Assembly: GCA_937921505.1 (NCBI GenBank)
Contig: CAKZUB010000042.1
Location: 1 to 33,514, forward strand
Direction: 5' to 3'
Length of the DNA stretch: 33,514 bases
Source: an uncultured Clostridia bacterium
GTDB taxonomy: Bacteria > Bacillota > Clostridia > Lachnospirales > Cellulosilyticaceae
Part shown: in pieces, positions 10,491 to 19,028 of the stretch
How positions within the stretch are numbered: the stretch's first letter is position 1
Layout of the letters: each line of letters begins with the position of its first letter
Translations under genes and position numbers: made by a program
Notes under the pieces: model-generated
Seen by the model: only the letters and a program-made list of their open reading frames with translations
The model's database searches: none
Told to the model about the DNA's origin: nothing

Positions 10491-10798
10491 CATGTGAATA
10501 ATTTAATCAACATATATGGTAAAAAAAGCATAATTTTTATCTGAGCAGATATAGTAAACAAGTTGTGGATAAATTTGTTCAGATGAAAATTATGACAATA
10601 ATAGTAAAAAAACAAAAAAAAAAGAGAAAAAATATAAGTTATACACAGAGTTATCAACAGAATGTGAATAACTTGCTTTAACTAACAACTTATCTACAAT
10701 TAATTTAATAATATCAAACTACCTGTGGAAAAGCAACCTTTAAACAAAAATATCCACAGGCATAATAGTTAAAAAAAGTGTGGATATATTGTGGAATA
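10462..10798. other. oriC: DnaA-box cluster upstream of dnaA
   Basis: This AT-rich intergenic stretch holds a dense DnaA-box cluster. TTATCCACA is perfect at 10564-10572 (minus). TTATACACA occurs at 10462-10470 and 10639-10647 (plus). TTATTCACA occurs at 10493-10501 and 10663-10671 (minus). One-mismatch boxes are at 10651-10659, 10690-10698, 10724-10732, 10750-10758 and 10779-10787, with a weaker one at 10790-10798. An A-rich tract lies at about 10600-10635. Gene orientation diverges here, so this is the origin of bidirectional replication together with the element at 8898-9059. Confidence 0.9.
10529..10594. repeat. 16-bp inverted repeat enclosing the perfect DnaA box
   Basis: Arms CATAATTTTTATCTGA (10529-10544) and TCAGATGAAAATTATG (10579-10594) pair with one mismatch out of 16. 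They are separated by 34 bp that contain the only perfect TTATCCACA box of the cluster. I do not recognise this as a known oriC module; a cruciform or a site for an origin-binding protein is possible. Confidence 0.6.
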
Positions 10799-10872
10799 CA
10801 TCTAGTTGTTAATAATTTAAATTAAAATGATGAAATTACCATATTTTATATAGAAAATATAGGAACTAGTGC

Positions 10873-10901
10873 TTGACTAGTATTTATAAATCTTCTATAC
10901 T
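10873..10901 (+). promoter_or_regulatory. Promoter of the rpmH-rnpA operon
   Basis: -35 TTGACT (10873-10878), a 17-bp spacer and -10 TATACT (10896-10901) lie about 140 bp upstream of rpmH and just outside the DnaA-box cluster. It leaves a leader of roughly 130 nt; a conserved leader structure was not recognised. Confidence 0.65.
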
Positions 10902-11039
10902 GTGAATAGTGCTTATTTATTGTTTTTTATAAGTTGTGTGTGATTGTATTTGTATAATGATAGATTATTTTTATTCATTAATAATTTATCAATTGGTGTG
11001 TGTTGTGTGATTACTCTGTTCATTAAGGAGGTGCACACT

Positions 11040-11174
11040 ATGAAAATGACTTTTCAACCAAAGAAACGTCAAAGAAGTAAAGAACATGGTTTTCGTAAAA
11101 GAATGAGAACAAAAAACGGCAGAGCAGTAATTGCTAGAAGAAGAGCAAAAGGTAGAAATAAACTAACAGCATAA
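11040..11174 (+). CDS. rpmH: 50S ribosomal protein L34
   Basis: This is a 44-residue, highly basic ribosomal protein of the large subunit. [20 protein letters not shown] and the [19 protein letters not shown] core match L34 nearly throughout. The start at 11040 is fixed by a strong AAGGAGGT 7 nt upstream; a longer in-frame reading from 10944 has no family match. A hairpin follows the stop immediately. Confidence 0.97.
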   Translation: MKMTFQPKKRQRSKEHGFRKRMRTKNGRAVIARRRAKGRNKLTA

Positions 11175-11202
11175 AACAAGGCCGCATTTGTGGCCTTGTT
11201 TT
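11173..11202 (+). terminator. Hairpin after rpmH (terminator/attenuator)
   Basis: An 11-bp perfect stem AAAACAAGGCC (11173-11183) / GGCCTTGTTTT (11192-11202) with an 8-nt loop overlaps the rpmH stop codon. The right arm ends in T's, so it can act as a terminator. Partial read-through would give less rnpA than rpmH mRNA, which fits the different amounts of L34 and RNase P protein needed. Confidence 0.7.
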
Positions 11203-11230
11203 GCCTTATGTAAATTTAGAGGTAATTAAG

Positions 11231-11578
11231 ATGAAATATACAGAATCGCTAAAAAAGAACTATGAGTTTAGGATAGTCTATAGAAAAGGAAAGTCTTTTG
11301 CTAATAAGTATTTAGTTCTATATAAATATAAAACTAATAATGAAGTAAATAAATTAGGAATATCTGTTAGTAAAAAAGTAGGTAACAGTGTAGTACGCAG
11401 TAGGGTTACTAGGCTAATTAGAGAAAGTTATAGATTAAATGAAGAAAAAATACAGCATGAGGGATGGATTTTTGTAGTTGTTGCAAGATCTTATGCGAAA
11501 GGTTCATCTTATGATGAAATTGCTTCGTCACTTATTCATCTGTTAAAACAGCATAAAGTATATGATAATTATATATAA
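11231..11578 (+). CDS. rnpA: Ribonuclease P protein component
   Basis: RnpA (115 aa) is the protein partner of the catalytic RNase P RNA that trims tRNA 5' leaders. The family pattern is visible: ESLKKNYEFRIVYRKGKSF at the N-terminus, LGISVSKKVGNSVVRSRVTR and the RNR-like helix SRVTRLIRESYR. The start is ATG 11231, with AGAGGT 8 nt upstream and the family's usual N-terminus; the in-frame ATG at 11201 lies within the upstream hairpin. The C-terminal half has the VVVARSYAKGSSYDEI motif. Confidence 0.95.
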   Translation: MKYTESLKKNYEFRIVYRKGKSFANKYLVLYKYKTNNEVNKLGISVSKKVGNSVVRSRVTRLIRESYRLNEEKIQHEGWIFVVVARSYAKGSSYDEIASSLIHLLKQHKVYDNYI

Positions 11579-11623
11579 ATTTTAAATAATGTGATATAAT
11601 TTGCTACAGAAAGGATATTTAAG

Positions 11624-11887
11624 GTGCAAGAAATACCTAAAAAAGTAGCATTAATGCTTATAAGGTTTTATCAAAGAGAGATATCACCCATGCTGGGAAG
11701 TAATTGCAGATTCGTTCCAACATGTTCACAATATACTTATGAGGCTATACAAATTCATGGTTTTCTGAAAGGGACATTTTTAGGCATAAAAAGAATTTTA
11801 AAATGTCATCCCTTTCACCCTGTAATGTATGACCCAGTACCAGAGAAAAAGGTCTTATTAAACGATAAGAAAAATCAGGAGGAATAG
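11624..11887 (+). CDS. yidD: Membrane protein insertion efficiency factor YidD
   Basis: YidD (87 aa) is a small inner-face membrane protein that helps YidC-dependent insertion. The family signature is clear: [35 protein letters not shown], then [13 protein letters not shown]. The three conserved cysteines (CRF, PTCSQY, LKCHP) are present. Translation starts at GTG 11624, with AAGGA 9 nt upstream. It ends one base before yidC, as expected for a coupled pair. Confidence 0.95.
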   Translation: MQEIPKKVALMLIRFYQREISPMLGSNCRFVPTCSQYTYEAIQIHGFLKGTFLGIKRILKCHPFHPVMYDPVPEKKVLLNDKKNQEE

Positions 11888-11888
11888 A

Positions 11889-13007
11889 ATGGGATTTATT
11901 AATGATTTTTTTGGAGCAATTCTCAATATTATATTTGAAGGAGTTGCAGTAATCTCTCCCGTAGGGACATTAGGTATTACAATTATCATTTTTACTTTAG
12001 TAACAAGGCTACTTATGACACCTCTTCAATTATCTTCACAAAGAACTTCGAGGGGTATGAGTAAGATTCAGCCAGAAATGAAACGTATTCAAGATAAATA
12101 TAAAAATAAAAAAGATCAGGAATCGCAACTTCAGTCTAGCAATGAAATGAAACTTTTATATAAAAAGTATAAAATTAATCCATTAGCAGGATGTTTACCT
12201 TTACTTATTCAATTTCCACTTATCCTAGCATTATTTAACGTACTTCGTGAGCCTGCTAGATATATTAGAACATTAGGTGAACAATACAGTAATATTGCAG
12301 GCACTATTATAACTAATGTTCCAAATTATCAAGAGTTGTTAGAAGGCTTTAAAAAAGCAGTCCAAACAACTTCACGTGTAGAGTATGATATTACACAAAG
12401 TGATCAACTAGGAAATTTCCTTAGTCATTTAAACAGTAGTCAATGGCGAGAATTTTTAAGTCAAGTTAGTGTAGAGACACAACCAGTTTTAGAACAAGCT
12501 TTAAGAGCAAAAGAACAATTTGAAGTCTTTTTAGGCATTAATTTAATAGATACACCATCCTTACTTATTAAAGGTGGGGTGTGGCTTGCGGTATTAGTTC
12601 CTCTTATTGCAGGAGCATCAACTTATATATTTTCAAAACTTACAATGGCAAGTTCTGCGGCAATGCAGCAGCCAGCTGATGGTACGAAACAACCGAGTTC
12701 TACAGAGTCAATGATGAAAAGTATGAATATTATGATGCCTATTATGACAGGAATGTTTTCTTATACTATGCCTGTAGGCTTGGCAGTTTATTGGATTGCT
12801 GGTAATATTATCATGATGGGACAGCAGTGGTTTGTAAATAAAATCGTAGCTAAACAAGAAGTAAAGTTAGAAGAAGTTATTCGAAAAGAAAGAGAAGAAG
12901 AAGCTAAAGCAAAAAAAGTAATTAAGAAGAAAGTAATAAAAAAAGTACCTGTTCAAAAGAAAACAACTGAAGATAATGAGAGTATCCAAACTAAAAGTAA
13001 TAAATAA
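11889..13007 (+). CDS. yidC: Membrane protein insertase YidC/Oxa1
   Basis: The 372-residue insertase places proteins in the cytoplasmic membrane alone or with SecYEG. It is the short Gram-positive form without the large periplasmic domain. Hydrophobic segments occur at about 20-45, 100-120, 220-245 and 285-320. The hydrophilic-groove Arg40 lies in TLVTRLLMTPLQLSSQR. The cytoplasmic loop KIQPEMKRIQDKYKNKK is typical, and the C-terminus is a long lysine-rich tail, probably for ribosome contact. No lipobox Cys is seen at the N-terminus, unlike SpoIIIJ of Bacillus. CAGGAGG lies 6 nt upstream. Confidence 0.96.
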   Translation: MGFINDFFGAILNIIFEGVAVISPVGTLGITIIIFTLVTRLLMTPLQLSSQRTSRGMSKIQPEMKRIQDKYKNKKDQESQLQSSNEMKLLYKKYKINPLAGCLPLLIQFPLILALFNVLREPARYIRTLGEQYSNIAGTIITNVPNYQELLEGFKKAVQTTSRVEYDITQSDQLGNFLSHLNSSQWREFLSQVSVETQPVLEQALRAKEQFEVFLGINLIDTPSLLIKGGVWLAVLVPLIAGASTYIFSKLTMASSAAMQQPADGTKQPSSTESMMKSMNIMMPIMTGMFSYTMPVGLAVYWIAGNIIMMGQQWFVNKIVAKQEVKLEEVIRKEREEEAKAKKVIKKKVIKKVPVQKKTTEDNESIQTKSNK

Positions 13008-13036
13008 TAATTTATAAAAAACCTGGGGGTATTCAT

Positions 13037-13813
13037 ATGAAATTCATAGAAAAAGTTGGAAGAACTGTTGATGAAGCTATAACAGAAGCACTTATAGAAC
13101 TAGGTGCGAGTACTGACAAAGTAAACATTGAAATCATATCAAAAGGTTCAAAAGGTTTATTAGGTTTTGGAGTTAAACAAGCTCAAGTTAAAGTAACCCT
13201 TAAAGAGGATATTAAAGAGGATATTGAAATCTTTAAACCTCAGGTTGACATTTTAGATAAACCTATATTATCTAAAAAAGAAATTAAAAAGGAAATTAAA
13301 AAAGATTCAGAAGATGCAATTGTTGTAACAACTGAAGAGATTACAGAGGTTATCAGTCTTGCAGAAAGCTTCTTATATAAGTTGTTAAAAGAAATGTCTA
13401 TTGAGTGTACAATTAAATCTAAGGTTGTTAATAATAATAGAATAGCTATTAGTATAGAAGGCAATAATATGGGAATTATAATAGGAAAAAGAGGCGAGAC
13501 TCTAGATGCTATTCAATATATAGTTAACATTATTGCAAATAAAAAAAGAGAAGAATATATTAAGGTAATGATCGATACTGAAAATTATAGAGCAAGAAGA
13601 GAAGAAACGCTTAGGAGACTTGCTTATAAGCTTAGTAAGAAAGCACAGCAAACTAAAAAACCTATTATATTAGAACCTATGAATCCTTATGATAGGAGAA
13701 TTATCCACGCTGCTTTGCAAGATAGTAAGATTGTAAAAACACATAGTGAAGGTCGAGAACCTTTTAGAAAAGTAGTAATAAGCCCGATTTATCAAAATAG
13801 AACCTATAAATAG
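13037..13813 (+). CDS. jag: RNA-binding protein Jag/KhpB (Jag-N, KH, R3H)
   Basis: Residues 1-50 form the Jag N-terminal domain (MKFIEKVGRTVDEAITEAL, SKGSKGLLGFG). A lysine/glutamate-rich linker follows at 55-100. The KH domain contains GIIIGKRGETLDAIQYI, and the C-terminal R3H domain has HAALQDSKIVKTHSEGREPF, where the R-x3-H motif binds single-stranded nucleic acid. In Firmicutes Jag/KhpB partners with KhpA and affects cell elongation and division. It lies 29 bp after yidC, the usual location, and a strong terminator follows. Confidence 0.95.
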   Translation: MKFIEKVGRTVDEAITEALIELGASTDKVNIEIISKGSKGLLGFGVKQAQVKVTLKEDIKEDIEIFKPQVDILDKPILSKKEIKKEIKKDSEDAIVVTTEEITEVISLAESFLYKLLKEMSIECTIKSKVVNNNRIAISIEGNNMGIIIGKRGETLDAIQYIVNIIANKKREEYIKVMIDTENYRARREETLRRLAYKLSKKAQQTKKPIILEPMNPYDRRIIHAALQDSKIVKTHSEGREPFRKVVISPIYQNRTYK

Positions 13814-13839
13814 ACCCAGTTTATACTGGGTTTTTTTTT
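13814..13839 (+). terminator. Rho-independent terminator after jag
   Basis: A 7-bp stem ACCCAGT (13814-13820) / ACTGGGT (13825-13831) with loop TTTA is followed by a run of T's (to 13839). It directly follows the jag stop codon and precedes the mnmE ribosome binding site by a few bases, so mnmE may be transcribed by read-through. Confidence 0.88.
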
Positions 13840-13855
13840 AGAAAGGATGAAAACA

Positions 13856-15238
13856 ATGGTATTTGATGATACTATAGCAGCTATTTCTACGCCTATAGGA
13901 ATAGGTGGAATAGGTATTATTAGAGTAAGTGGAAATGATGCTATTTCTATAGTTAATAAAGTATTTCGTGCTATGAATAAAAAAAAATTATTAGATAGGC
14001 CTTCTCATACGATTACTTATGGTTATATAGTAGACCAACATGATAATATTATAGATGAAGTGCTTGTTATGTTAATGAAAGCCCCAAAAACATTTACTAA
14101 AGAGGATGTTGTTGAAATAAATTGCCACGGAGGACCTGTTCCACTTAATGCTGTACTTATGGAGGTTATTAAAGCAGGGGCAAGAATTGCTGATCAGGGT
14201 GAATTTACTAAAAGAGCTTTTTTGAATGGGCGAATAGACCTCGCACAAGTAGAAGCTATTATGGATATTATTGAATCTAAAACAGAACTTTCACTAGCGC
14301 AGGCTGTGGGGCAATTAGAGGGTAAATTATCAAAGCAAATTAAAGAGTACCAAGGTATATTGCTTAAAGTAATAGCTAGGATAGAGGTATCTATAGATTA
14401 TCCGGAATATGACCAAGATGAACCTATTACAGAGGATTTTGAACAAGAAATAAAAGAGTTATTAGATAAACTTCATTTATTACTTCAAACAGCGAATACT
14501 GGAAAGATGATAAGAGAAGGTGTAAAAACAGCTATAGTAGGAAGGCCAAACGTAGGGAAGTCTTCTTTGTTAAATTCTTTATTAGAAGAAAATAAGGCTA
14601 TTGTAACAGATATACCTGGTACCACAAGAGATGTAGTTGAAGCTTATTTAAATATTGAAGGAGTACCTTTTTTACTTCTAGATACGGCTGGAATCAGAGA
14701 AACAAAAGATGTAGTCGAAAAAATTGGTGTTGAAAGATCAAAAACATCTATTGAAGAAGCTGATTTAGTTTTGATTTTGATAGATAGTCATGAAGGGATT
14801 ACAGATAAGGACTTAGAAATATTGCAACAAGTAAAACATAAAAAGGTATTTTTTGTTCTTAATAAAGTTGATTTAGGAAGTCATATTACCCAGGAAATAA
14901 TCAATAAACACCTACATGATGGAGAAGTAGTGCAAGTATCTGCAAAAGAGCAAAAAGGTTTAGATTCACTTAAATATGCTATGAAACAGTTTGTAGTAAA
15001 AGGCAATACTAAAATTTCAGGAGGCGTAACCTTATCTAATAGAAGGCAAAAAGAATCACTTATTCACGCAATCACAAGTTTAGATAAAGTAATAGAAGCG
15101 ATTGAACTAGGACTTCCAGAGGATTGTCTTGCAATAGACTTGCATGATGCTTATGGACATTTAGGTATGATTGTAGGAGAGGCATTGAAGGATGAAATCA
15201 TTAATGAATTATTTAGCAGATTTTGTTTAGGAAAGTAG
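13856..15238 (+). CDS. mnmE: tRNA modification GTPase MnmE
   Basis: With MnmG, MnmE makes 5-carboxymethylaminomethyl-uridine at the wobble base of tRNAs. The N-terminal tetrahydrofolate-binding domain (DDTIAAISTPIGIGGIGIIR) is followed by helices. The inserted G domain has VGRPNVGKSS (about 228-237), TTRD, DTAGIRET and NKVD. The C-terminal FCLGK carries the conserved Cys. I start at ATG 13856 (460 aa) because AAAGG then lies 9 nt upstream. The ATG at 13847 would directly abut that AAAGG; it adds three residues. mnmG follows after 9 bp. Confidence 0.97.
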   Translation: MVFDDTIAAISTPIGIGGIGIIRVSGNDAISIVNKVFRAMNKKKLLDRPSHTITYGYIVDQHDNIIDEVLVMLMKAPKTFTKEDVVEINCHGGPVPLNAVLMEVIKAGARIADQGEFTKRAFLNGRIDLAQVEAIMDIIESKTELSLAQAVGQLEGKLSKQIKEYQGILLKVIARIEVSIDYPEYDQDEPITEDFEQEIKELLDKLHLLLQTANTGKMIREGVKTAIVGRPNVGKSSLLNSLLEENKAIVTDIPGTTRDVVEAYLNIEGVPFLLLDTAGIRETKDVVEKIGVERSKTSIEEADLVLILIDSHEGITDKDLEILQQVKHKKVFFVLNKVDLGSHITQEIINKHLHDGEVVQVSAKEQKGLDSLKYAMKQFVVKGNTKISGGVTLSNRRQKESLIHAITSLDKVIEAIELGLPEDCLAIDLHDAYGHLGMIVGEALKDEIINELFSRFCLGK

Positions 15239-15247
15239 GAGATTAAA

Positions 15248-17143
15248 ATGACTTACATTGCAGAAAAAATTGATTTAGCAATAATAGGAGGAGGACATGC
15301 TGGCTGTGAAGCTGCACTTGCTGCAGCGCGCATGGGAAAAAAGACTATTCTATTTACTATGTCTTTAGATAGTATAGCAATGATGCCATGTAATCCTAAT
15401 GTTGGAGGAACTTCAAAAGGACATTTAGTAAGAGAAATAGATGCATTAGGTGGAGAAATGGGTAAGAATATAGATAGAACCTATATTCAATCTCGTATGT
15501 TAAATACTGCTAAGGGACCTGCAGTACATTCACTTAGAGCACAAGCAGATAAGCTTAAATATACAAGTACGATGAAACGTATTCTTGAAAAAACTGAAAA
15601 CCTTTGTATTAAGCAACAAGAAATAGTAGATATTTTAGTAGAGAATAATAAAATTGTTGCTGTAGTAACAAATAGAGGAGCCATTTATGAGTGTAAGGCA
15701 GTGATCCTTGCAAGTGGTACTTATATACGTTCTAGATGCCTTACAGGAGAATCTATAGAGTATACAGGACCTAATGGACTTAAGACTTCGAATGAGCTAA
15801 GTGGCGCTCTTGAAAAATTAGGTATAGAGCTTAGACGTTTTAAAACAGGTACACCTGCTCGTGTTGATGCAAAGTCAATTGATTTTAGCAAAATGGAACC
15901 ACAGCATGGTGATGAAGTGATTGTTCCTTTTTCTTTTGAAAATAAAGAGGAAGATATTAAAAGAGAGCAGTTTCCATGTTATTTAACGTATACCAATAAA
16001 AATACACATCAAATTATTAGGGATAACCTTCATCGTTCCCCACTTTATGGAGGCGTTATAGAAGGAACAGGTCCTAGATATTGTCCCTCAATTGAAGATA
16101 AGGTGGTAAGATTTGCAGATAAAGACAGGCATCAAATCTTTTTAGAACCAGAAGGTGAAAATACGACGGAGATGTATGTACAAGGGATGAGTTCTTCACT
16201 TCCAGAAGAAGTGCAAGTTGCCATGTTAAGGTCTATACAAGGACTTGAAAGCGTCGAGGTGATGAGAATAGGATATGCTATAGAATATGATTGTATAGAT
16301 CCTCTTCAGCTTAAACATTCCTTAGAGTTTAAATCTATAGAAGGTCTTTTTAGTGCAGGTCAAATGAATGGAAGTTCTGGCTATGAAGAAGCAGCAGCAC
16401 AAGGGTTAATTGCGGGTATTAATGCAGCGCTTAAAGTAGATGATAAAGAGGCATTAATTATTGATAGATCAGAAGGGTATATTGGTGTACTCATTGACGA
16501 TTTAGTGACAAAGGGAACCAAAGAACCGTATCGTATGATGACTTCAAGAGCCGAGTATAGACTGCTTTTAAGACAAGATAATGCAGATCTTAGACTTACT
16601 GAAAAAGGCTATAAGGTAGGGCTTTTATCTGAAGAAAGATATAAGAGTTTTTTAGCTAAAAGGCAAGCTATAGACAGCGAACTTGATAGATTAAAAAAAG
16701 TATATGTAGGAACTAGCGAAAAGGTACAGGATATACTAAGTAGAAAAGAAAGTACTCCATTAAGATCTGGTATCGCTTTATCAGAGCTTTTAAAGAGACC
16801 AGAGCTTGAATATGAAGAATTTAAAGAAGTAGATCCATCAAGACCAGAACTTTCAAAAGATATTATAAGCCAAGTAATGATAGAACTTAAATATGAAGGT
16901 TATATTTCAAGGCAGCTTAAACAAGTTGAACAGTTTAAAAAGCTTGAACGTAAGCTCATACCAGATGATATTGATTACGATCAAGTATATAGTTTAAGAA
17001 TAGAAGCCAAACAAAAGCTTAAACAGATTAGGCCTATATCTATTGGCCAAGCGTCTCGTATATCAGGTGTATCTCCAGCAGATATTTCAGTGCTTTTAGT
17101 TTATCTAGAACAAAAAAGAAGAACTAAGAAGAATGAAGAGTAA
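15248..17143 (+). CDS. mnmG: tRNA uridine-5-carboxymethylaminomethyl modification enzyme MnmG
   Basis: MnmG (GidA, 631 aa) is the FAD-dependent partner of MnmE in wobble-uridine modification. The N-terminal Rossmann motif [19 protein letters not shown] binds FAD. Family landmarks include [50 protein letters not shown] and [17 protein letters not shown]. The C-terminal helical domain contains [24 protein letters not shown] lies 7 nt before the ATG. It sits in the conserved mnmE-mnmG-rsmG order. Confidence 0.98.
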   Translation: MTYIAEKIDLAIIGGGHAGCEAALAAARMGKKTILFTMSLDSIAMMPCNPNVGGTSKGHLVREIDALGGEMGKNIDRTYIQSRMLNTAKGPAVHSLRAQADKLKYTSTMKRILEKTENLCIKQQEIVDILVENNKIVAVVTNRGAIYECKAVILASGTYIRSRCLTGESIEYTGPNGLKTSNELSGALEKLGIELRRFKTGTPARVDAKSIDFSKMEPQHGDEVIVPFSFENKEEDIKREQFPCYLTYTNKNTHQIIRDNLHRSPLYGGVIEGTGPRYCPSIEDKVVRFADKDRHQIFLEPEGENTTEMYVQGMSSSLPEEVQVAMLRSIQGLESVEVMRIGYAIEYDCIDPLQLKHSLEFKSIEGLFSAGQMNGSSGYEEAAAQGLIAGINAALKVDDKEALIIDRSEGYIGVLIDDLVTKGTKEPYRMMTSRAEYRLLLRQDNADLRLTEKGYKVGLLSEERYKSFLAKRQAIDSELDRLKKVYVGTSEKVQDILSRKESTPLRSGIALSELLKRPELEYEEFKEVDPSRPELSKDIISQVMIELKYEGYISRQLKQVEQFKKLERKLIPDDIDYDQVYSLRIEAKQKLKQIRPISIGQASRISGVSPADISVLLVYLEQKRRTKKNEE

Positions 17144-17161
17144 TAAGAAAGAGGCAAAAGG

Positions 17162-17893
17162 ATGGATGAAAGAAAGTTATTACAAGATGGTGCTGGCATT
17201 CTAGGTGTAGTGCTTAGTGAAGCACAAGTTGATCAATTTATACTTTACAAGCAGCTGCTTATAGAGTGGAATCAAAAAATGAACTTAACAGCTATTACTG
17301 AAGATATCGAAATTATTACTAAGCATTTTCTAGACTCTTTAACTATTCATAAAGCTTTAGATATGCTTAAAGTGAATACATTAATTGATATTGGAACAGG
17401 TGCCGGCTTTCCAGGTCTTGTTATTAAAATAGCTTTTCCACATATTCATGTTACCTTAGTTGATTCTTTAAAAAAAAGACTCACTTTTTTAGAAGAAGTT
17501 ATTAATCAACTAGGACTTAAGCAAGTAATATGTGTACATCAAAGAGCAGAAGATTTAGGAAAGCAAAAGCAATATAGAGAGGCTTTTGATGTATGTGCAT
17601 CTAGAGCAGTAGCACATCTAGCAATACTTAGTGAATACACCATACCATTTATTAAAGTAAATGGATATCTCATAGCACTTAAAGGTCAAAAGTTAGACGA
17701 AGAAATTGAGCAAGGTAAAAAAGCTATAGAACTTTTAGGAGCTAAATTAGATGAAGTAGTAGAGGCTAGAGTTCCAGGTACAGATCTCAATCATCGTATT
17801 GCAAAGATAAAAAAAGTAAAATCGACAGCGCTTAAGTATCCGAGAAAAGCTGGAGAACCTACTAAGATGCCACTGGGTCTAAATAAGTTATAA
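17162..17893 (+). CDS. rsmG: 16S rRNA (guanine-527-N7)-methyltransferase RsmG
   Basis: RsmG (GidB, 243 aa) is an S-adenosylmethionine-dependent enzyme that methylates G527 of 16S rRNA; loss in other bacteria gives low-level streptomycin resistance. The SAM-binding motif LIDIGTGAGFPGLVIKIAFP (about 75-94) and the N-terminal WNQKMNLTAITE are diagnostic. The acidic residue ending strand 2 is in VTLVDSLKKRL, and ASRAVAHLAILSEY is a family motif. It follows mnmG by 18 bp. Confidence 0.96.
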   Translation: MDERKLLQDGAGILGVVLSEAQVDQFILYKQLLIEWNQKMNLTAITEDIEIITKHFLDSLTIHKALDMLKVNTLIDIGTGAGFPGLVIKIAFPHIHVTLVDSLKKRLTFLEEVINQLGLKQVICVHQRAEDLGKQKQYREAFDVCASRAVAHLAILSEYTIPFIKVNGYLIALKGQKLDEEIEQGKKAIELLGAKLDEVVEARVPGTDLNHRIAKIKKVKSTALKYPRKAGEPTKMPLGLNKL

Positions 17894-17980
17894 AATGATT
17901 TTATTTTATTGAGTTATGGTATATTTTTATCTTGAATTCTATAAATTTAAAGCATAATTATAGTTTTTTTAGTAAAAATA

Positions 17981-17989
17981 TGGTATACT
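17981..17989 (+). promoter_or_regulatory. Possible extended -10 promoter of noc
   Basis: TGGTATACT (-10 TATACT at 17984-17989 with an upstream TGn) lies about 43 bp before the noc start. The -35 region (near 17961) is poor. It allows noc to be expressed separately from the mnmE-rsmG genes. Confidence 0.45.
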
Positions 17990-18032
17990 AGATTTTAGCA
18001 AAAAATGTTGTCTTAGAGGGGAGTACTAACAA

Positions 18033-18830
18033 ATGCAAAAACATTTAAAAATAGAAATAGTCCCAGTAGACCGTGTTAGACCAAATCCTTATCAGCCAAG
18101 AAAAGTATTTTCTAACGCAGCACTTCAGGAGCTAGCAACTTCTATTTTAGAACATGGACTTATGCAACCTATCACTGTGAGAGTTATAGGAAACTCTTAT
18201 GAGTTAATCGCAGGGGAGAGAAGACTTAAAGCATCTAAACTCGCTGGACTTGAAACAATACCTGCAGTAATAGTAGAAGTTACAACTAAAGACAGTGCTG
18301 TACTTGCCCTTATAGAAAACTTGCAGCGTGAGAACCTTAATTTTTTAGAAGAAAGTCAAGCTTATTATACAGTGATGCAAGATTACGGTTATACTCAGCA
18401 AGAGCTTGCAAATACACTCGGTAAAAATCAATCTACAATAGCAAATAAGTTGAGAATATTAAAACTTTCACCACTTATACAGAAGATGCTTTTAGAAAAT
18501 AATTTAACTGAAAGACATGCCAGGGCACTTTTGAAGCTGTCAGATGAGAATGCACAGCTTTTAGCTATCGAAAAAATAGTTAAACAAGATTTAAATGTTA
18601 AGAGAACAGAACAACTTATTGAGCAAATGTTAGTTGAACTTACTAAAGAAAATATGATTAAACACAAATCAACTCAAAAAGTAAAATCTTACATAAAAGA
18701 TATAAGACTTGTTACCAATACAATTACACAAGCAGTGGATATGATTCAAAAGTCAGGTATTGATGCTAAGTATACAATGAAAGAGCAACCAGATGGTTAT
18801 GAAATTAGAATTAAGATACCTATAAATTAA
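18033..18830 (+). CDS. noc: Nucleoid occlusion protein Noc (ParB paralogue) without the N-terminal membrane helix
   Basis: In B. subtilis Noc binds NBS sites and keeps the division septum off the nucleoid. This protein (265 aa) has the ParB/Noc CTP-binding core: GERRLKASKLAG and IENLQRENLNFLEE. Its recognition helix LGKNQSTIANKLRILKL matches Noc (LGKGQSTIANKLRLLKL) rather than ParB (GKSR). The C-terminal dimer domain (NTITQAVDMIQKSGID, ending RIKIPIN) is also Noc-like. Position after rsmG agrees. It lacks the roughly 25-residue N-terminal extension of Bacillus Noc that binds membrane; an in-frame TAA at 18027-18029 rules out a longer start. A strong terminator follows. Confidence 0.88.
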   Translation: MQKHLKIEIVPVDRVRPNPYQPRKVFSNAALQELATSILEHGLMQPITVRVIGNSYELIAGERRLKASKLAGLETIPAVIVEVTTKDSAVLALIENLQRENLNFLEESQAYYTVMQDYGYTQQELANTLGKNQSTIANKLRILKLSPLIQKMLLENNLTERHARALLKLSDENAQLLAIEKIVKQDLNVKRTEQLIEQMLVELTKENMIKHKSTQKVKSYIKDIRLVTNTITQAVDMIQKSGIDAKYTMKEQPDGYEIRIKIPIN

Positions 18831-18835
18831 TCATT

Positions 18836-18880
18836 AAAACAGCTAATATACTTGCATGAACAGTATATTAGCTGTTTTAA
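18836..18880 (+). terminator. Strong terminator after noc
   Basis: A perfect 16-bp stem (18836-18851 with 18863-18878; arms begin AAAACAGCTAATATAC and GTATATTAGCTGTTTT) with an 11-nt loop begins five bases after the noc stop codon and ends in TTTT. It closes the rightward rpmH-to-noc gene block. Confidence 0.85.
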
Positions 18881-18952
18881 GTTATATAAGGTTTAAATAA
18901 ACATATTCTAGTAAATAATTTAAAGTAGAAGAGTATAATTATAGATATAAAC

Positions 18953-18981
18953 TTGCTAAATTTTACACATTTAGATAAAAT
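18953..18981 (+). promoter_or_regulatory. Probable argS promoter
   Basis: -35 TTGCTA (18953-18958), a 17-bp spacer and -10 TAAAAT (18976-18981) lie 48 bp before the argS start. The leader is too short for a T-box riboswitch, so argS here appears not to be T-box controlled. Confidence 0.5.
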
Positions 18982-19028
18982 AATATAATAGATTTTTAAG
19001 CGAAAGTTAAAAATAGAGGAGAATAATA

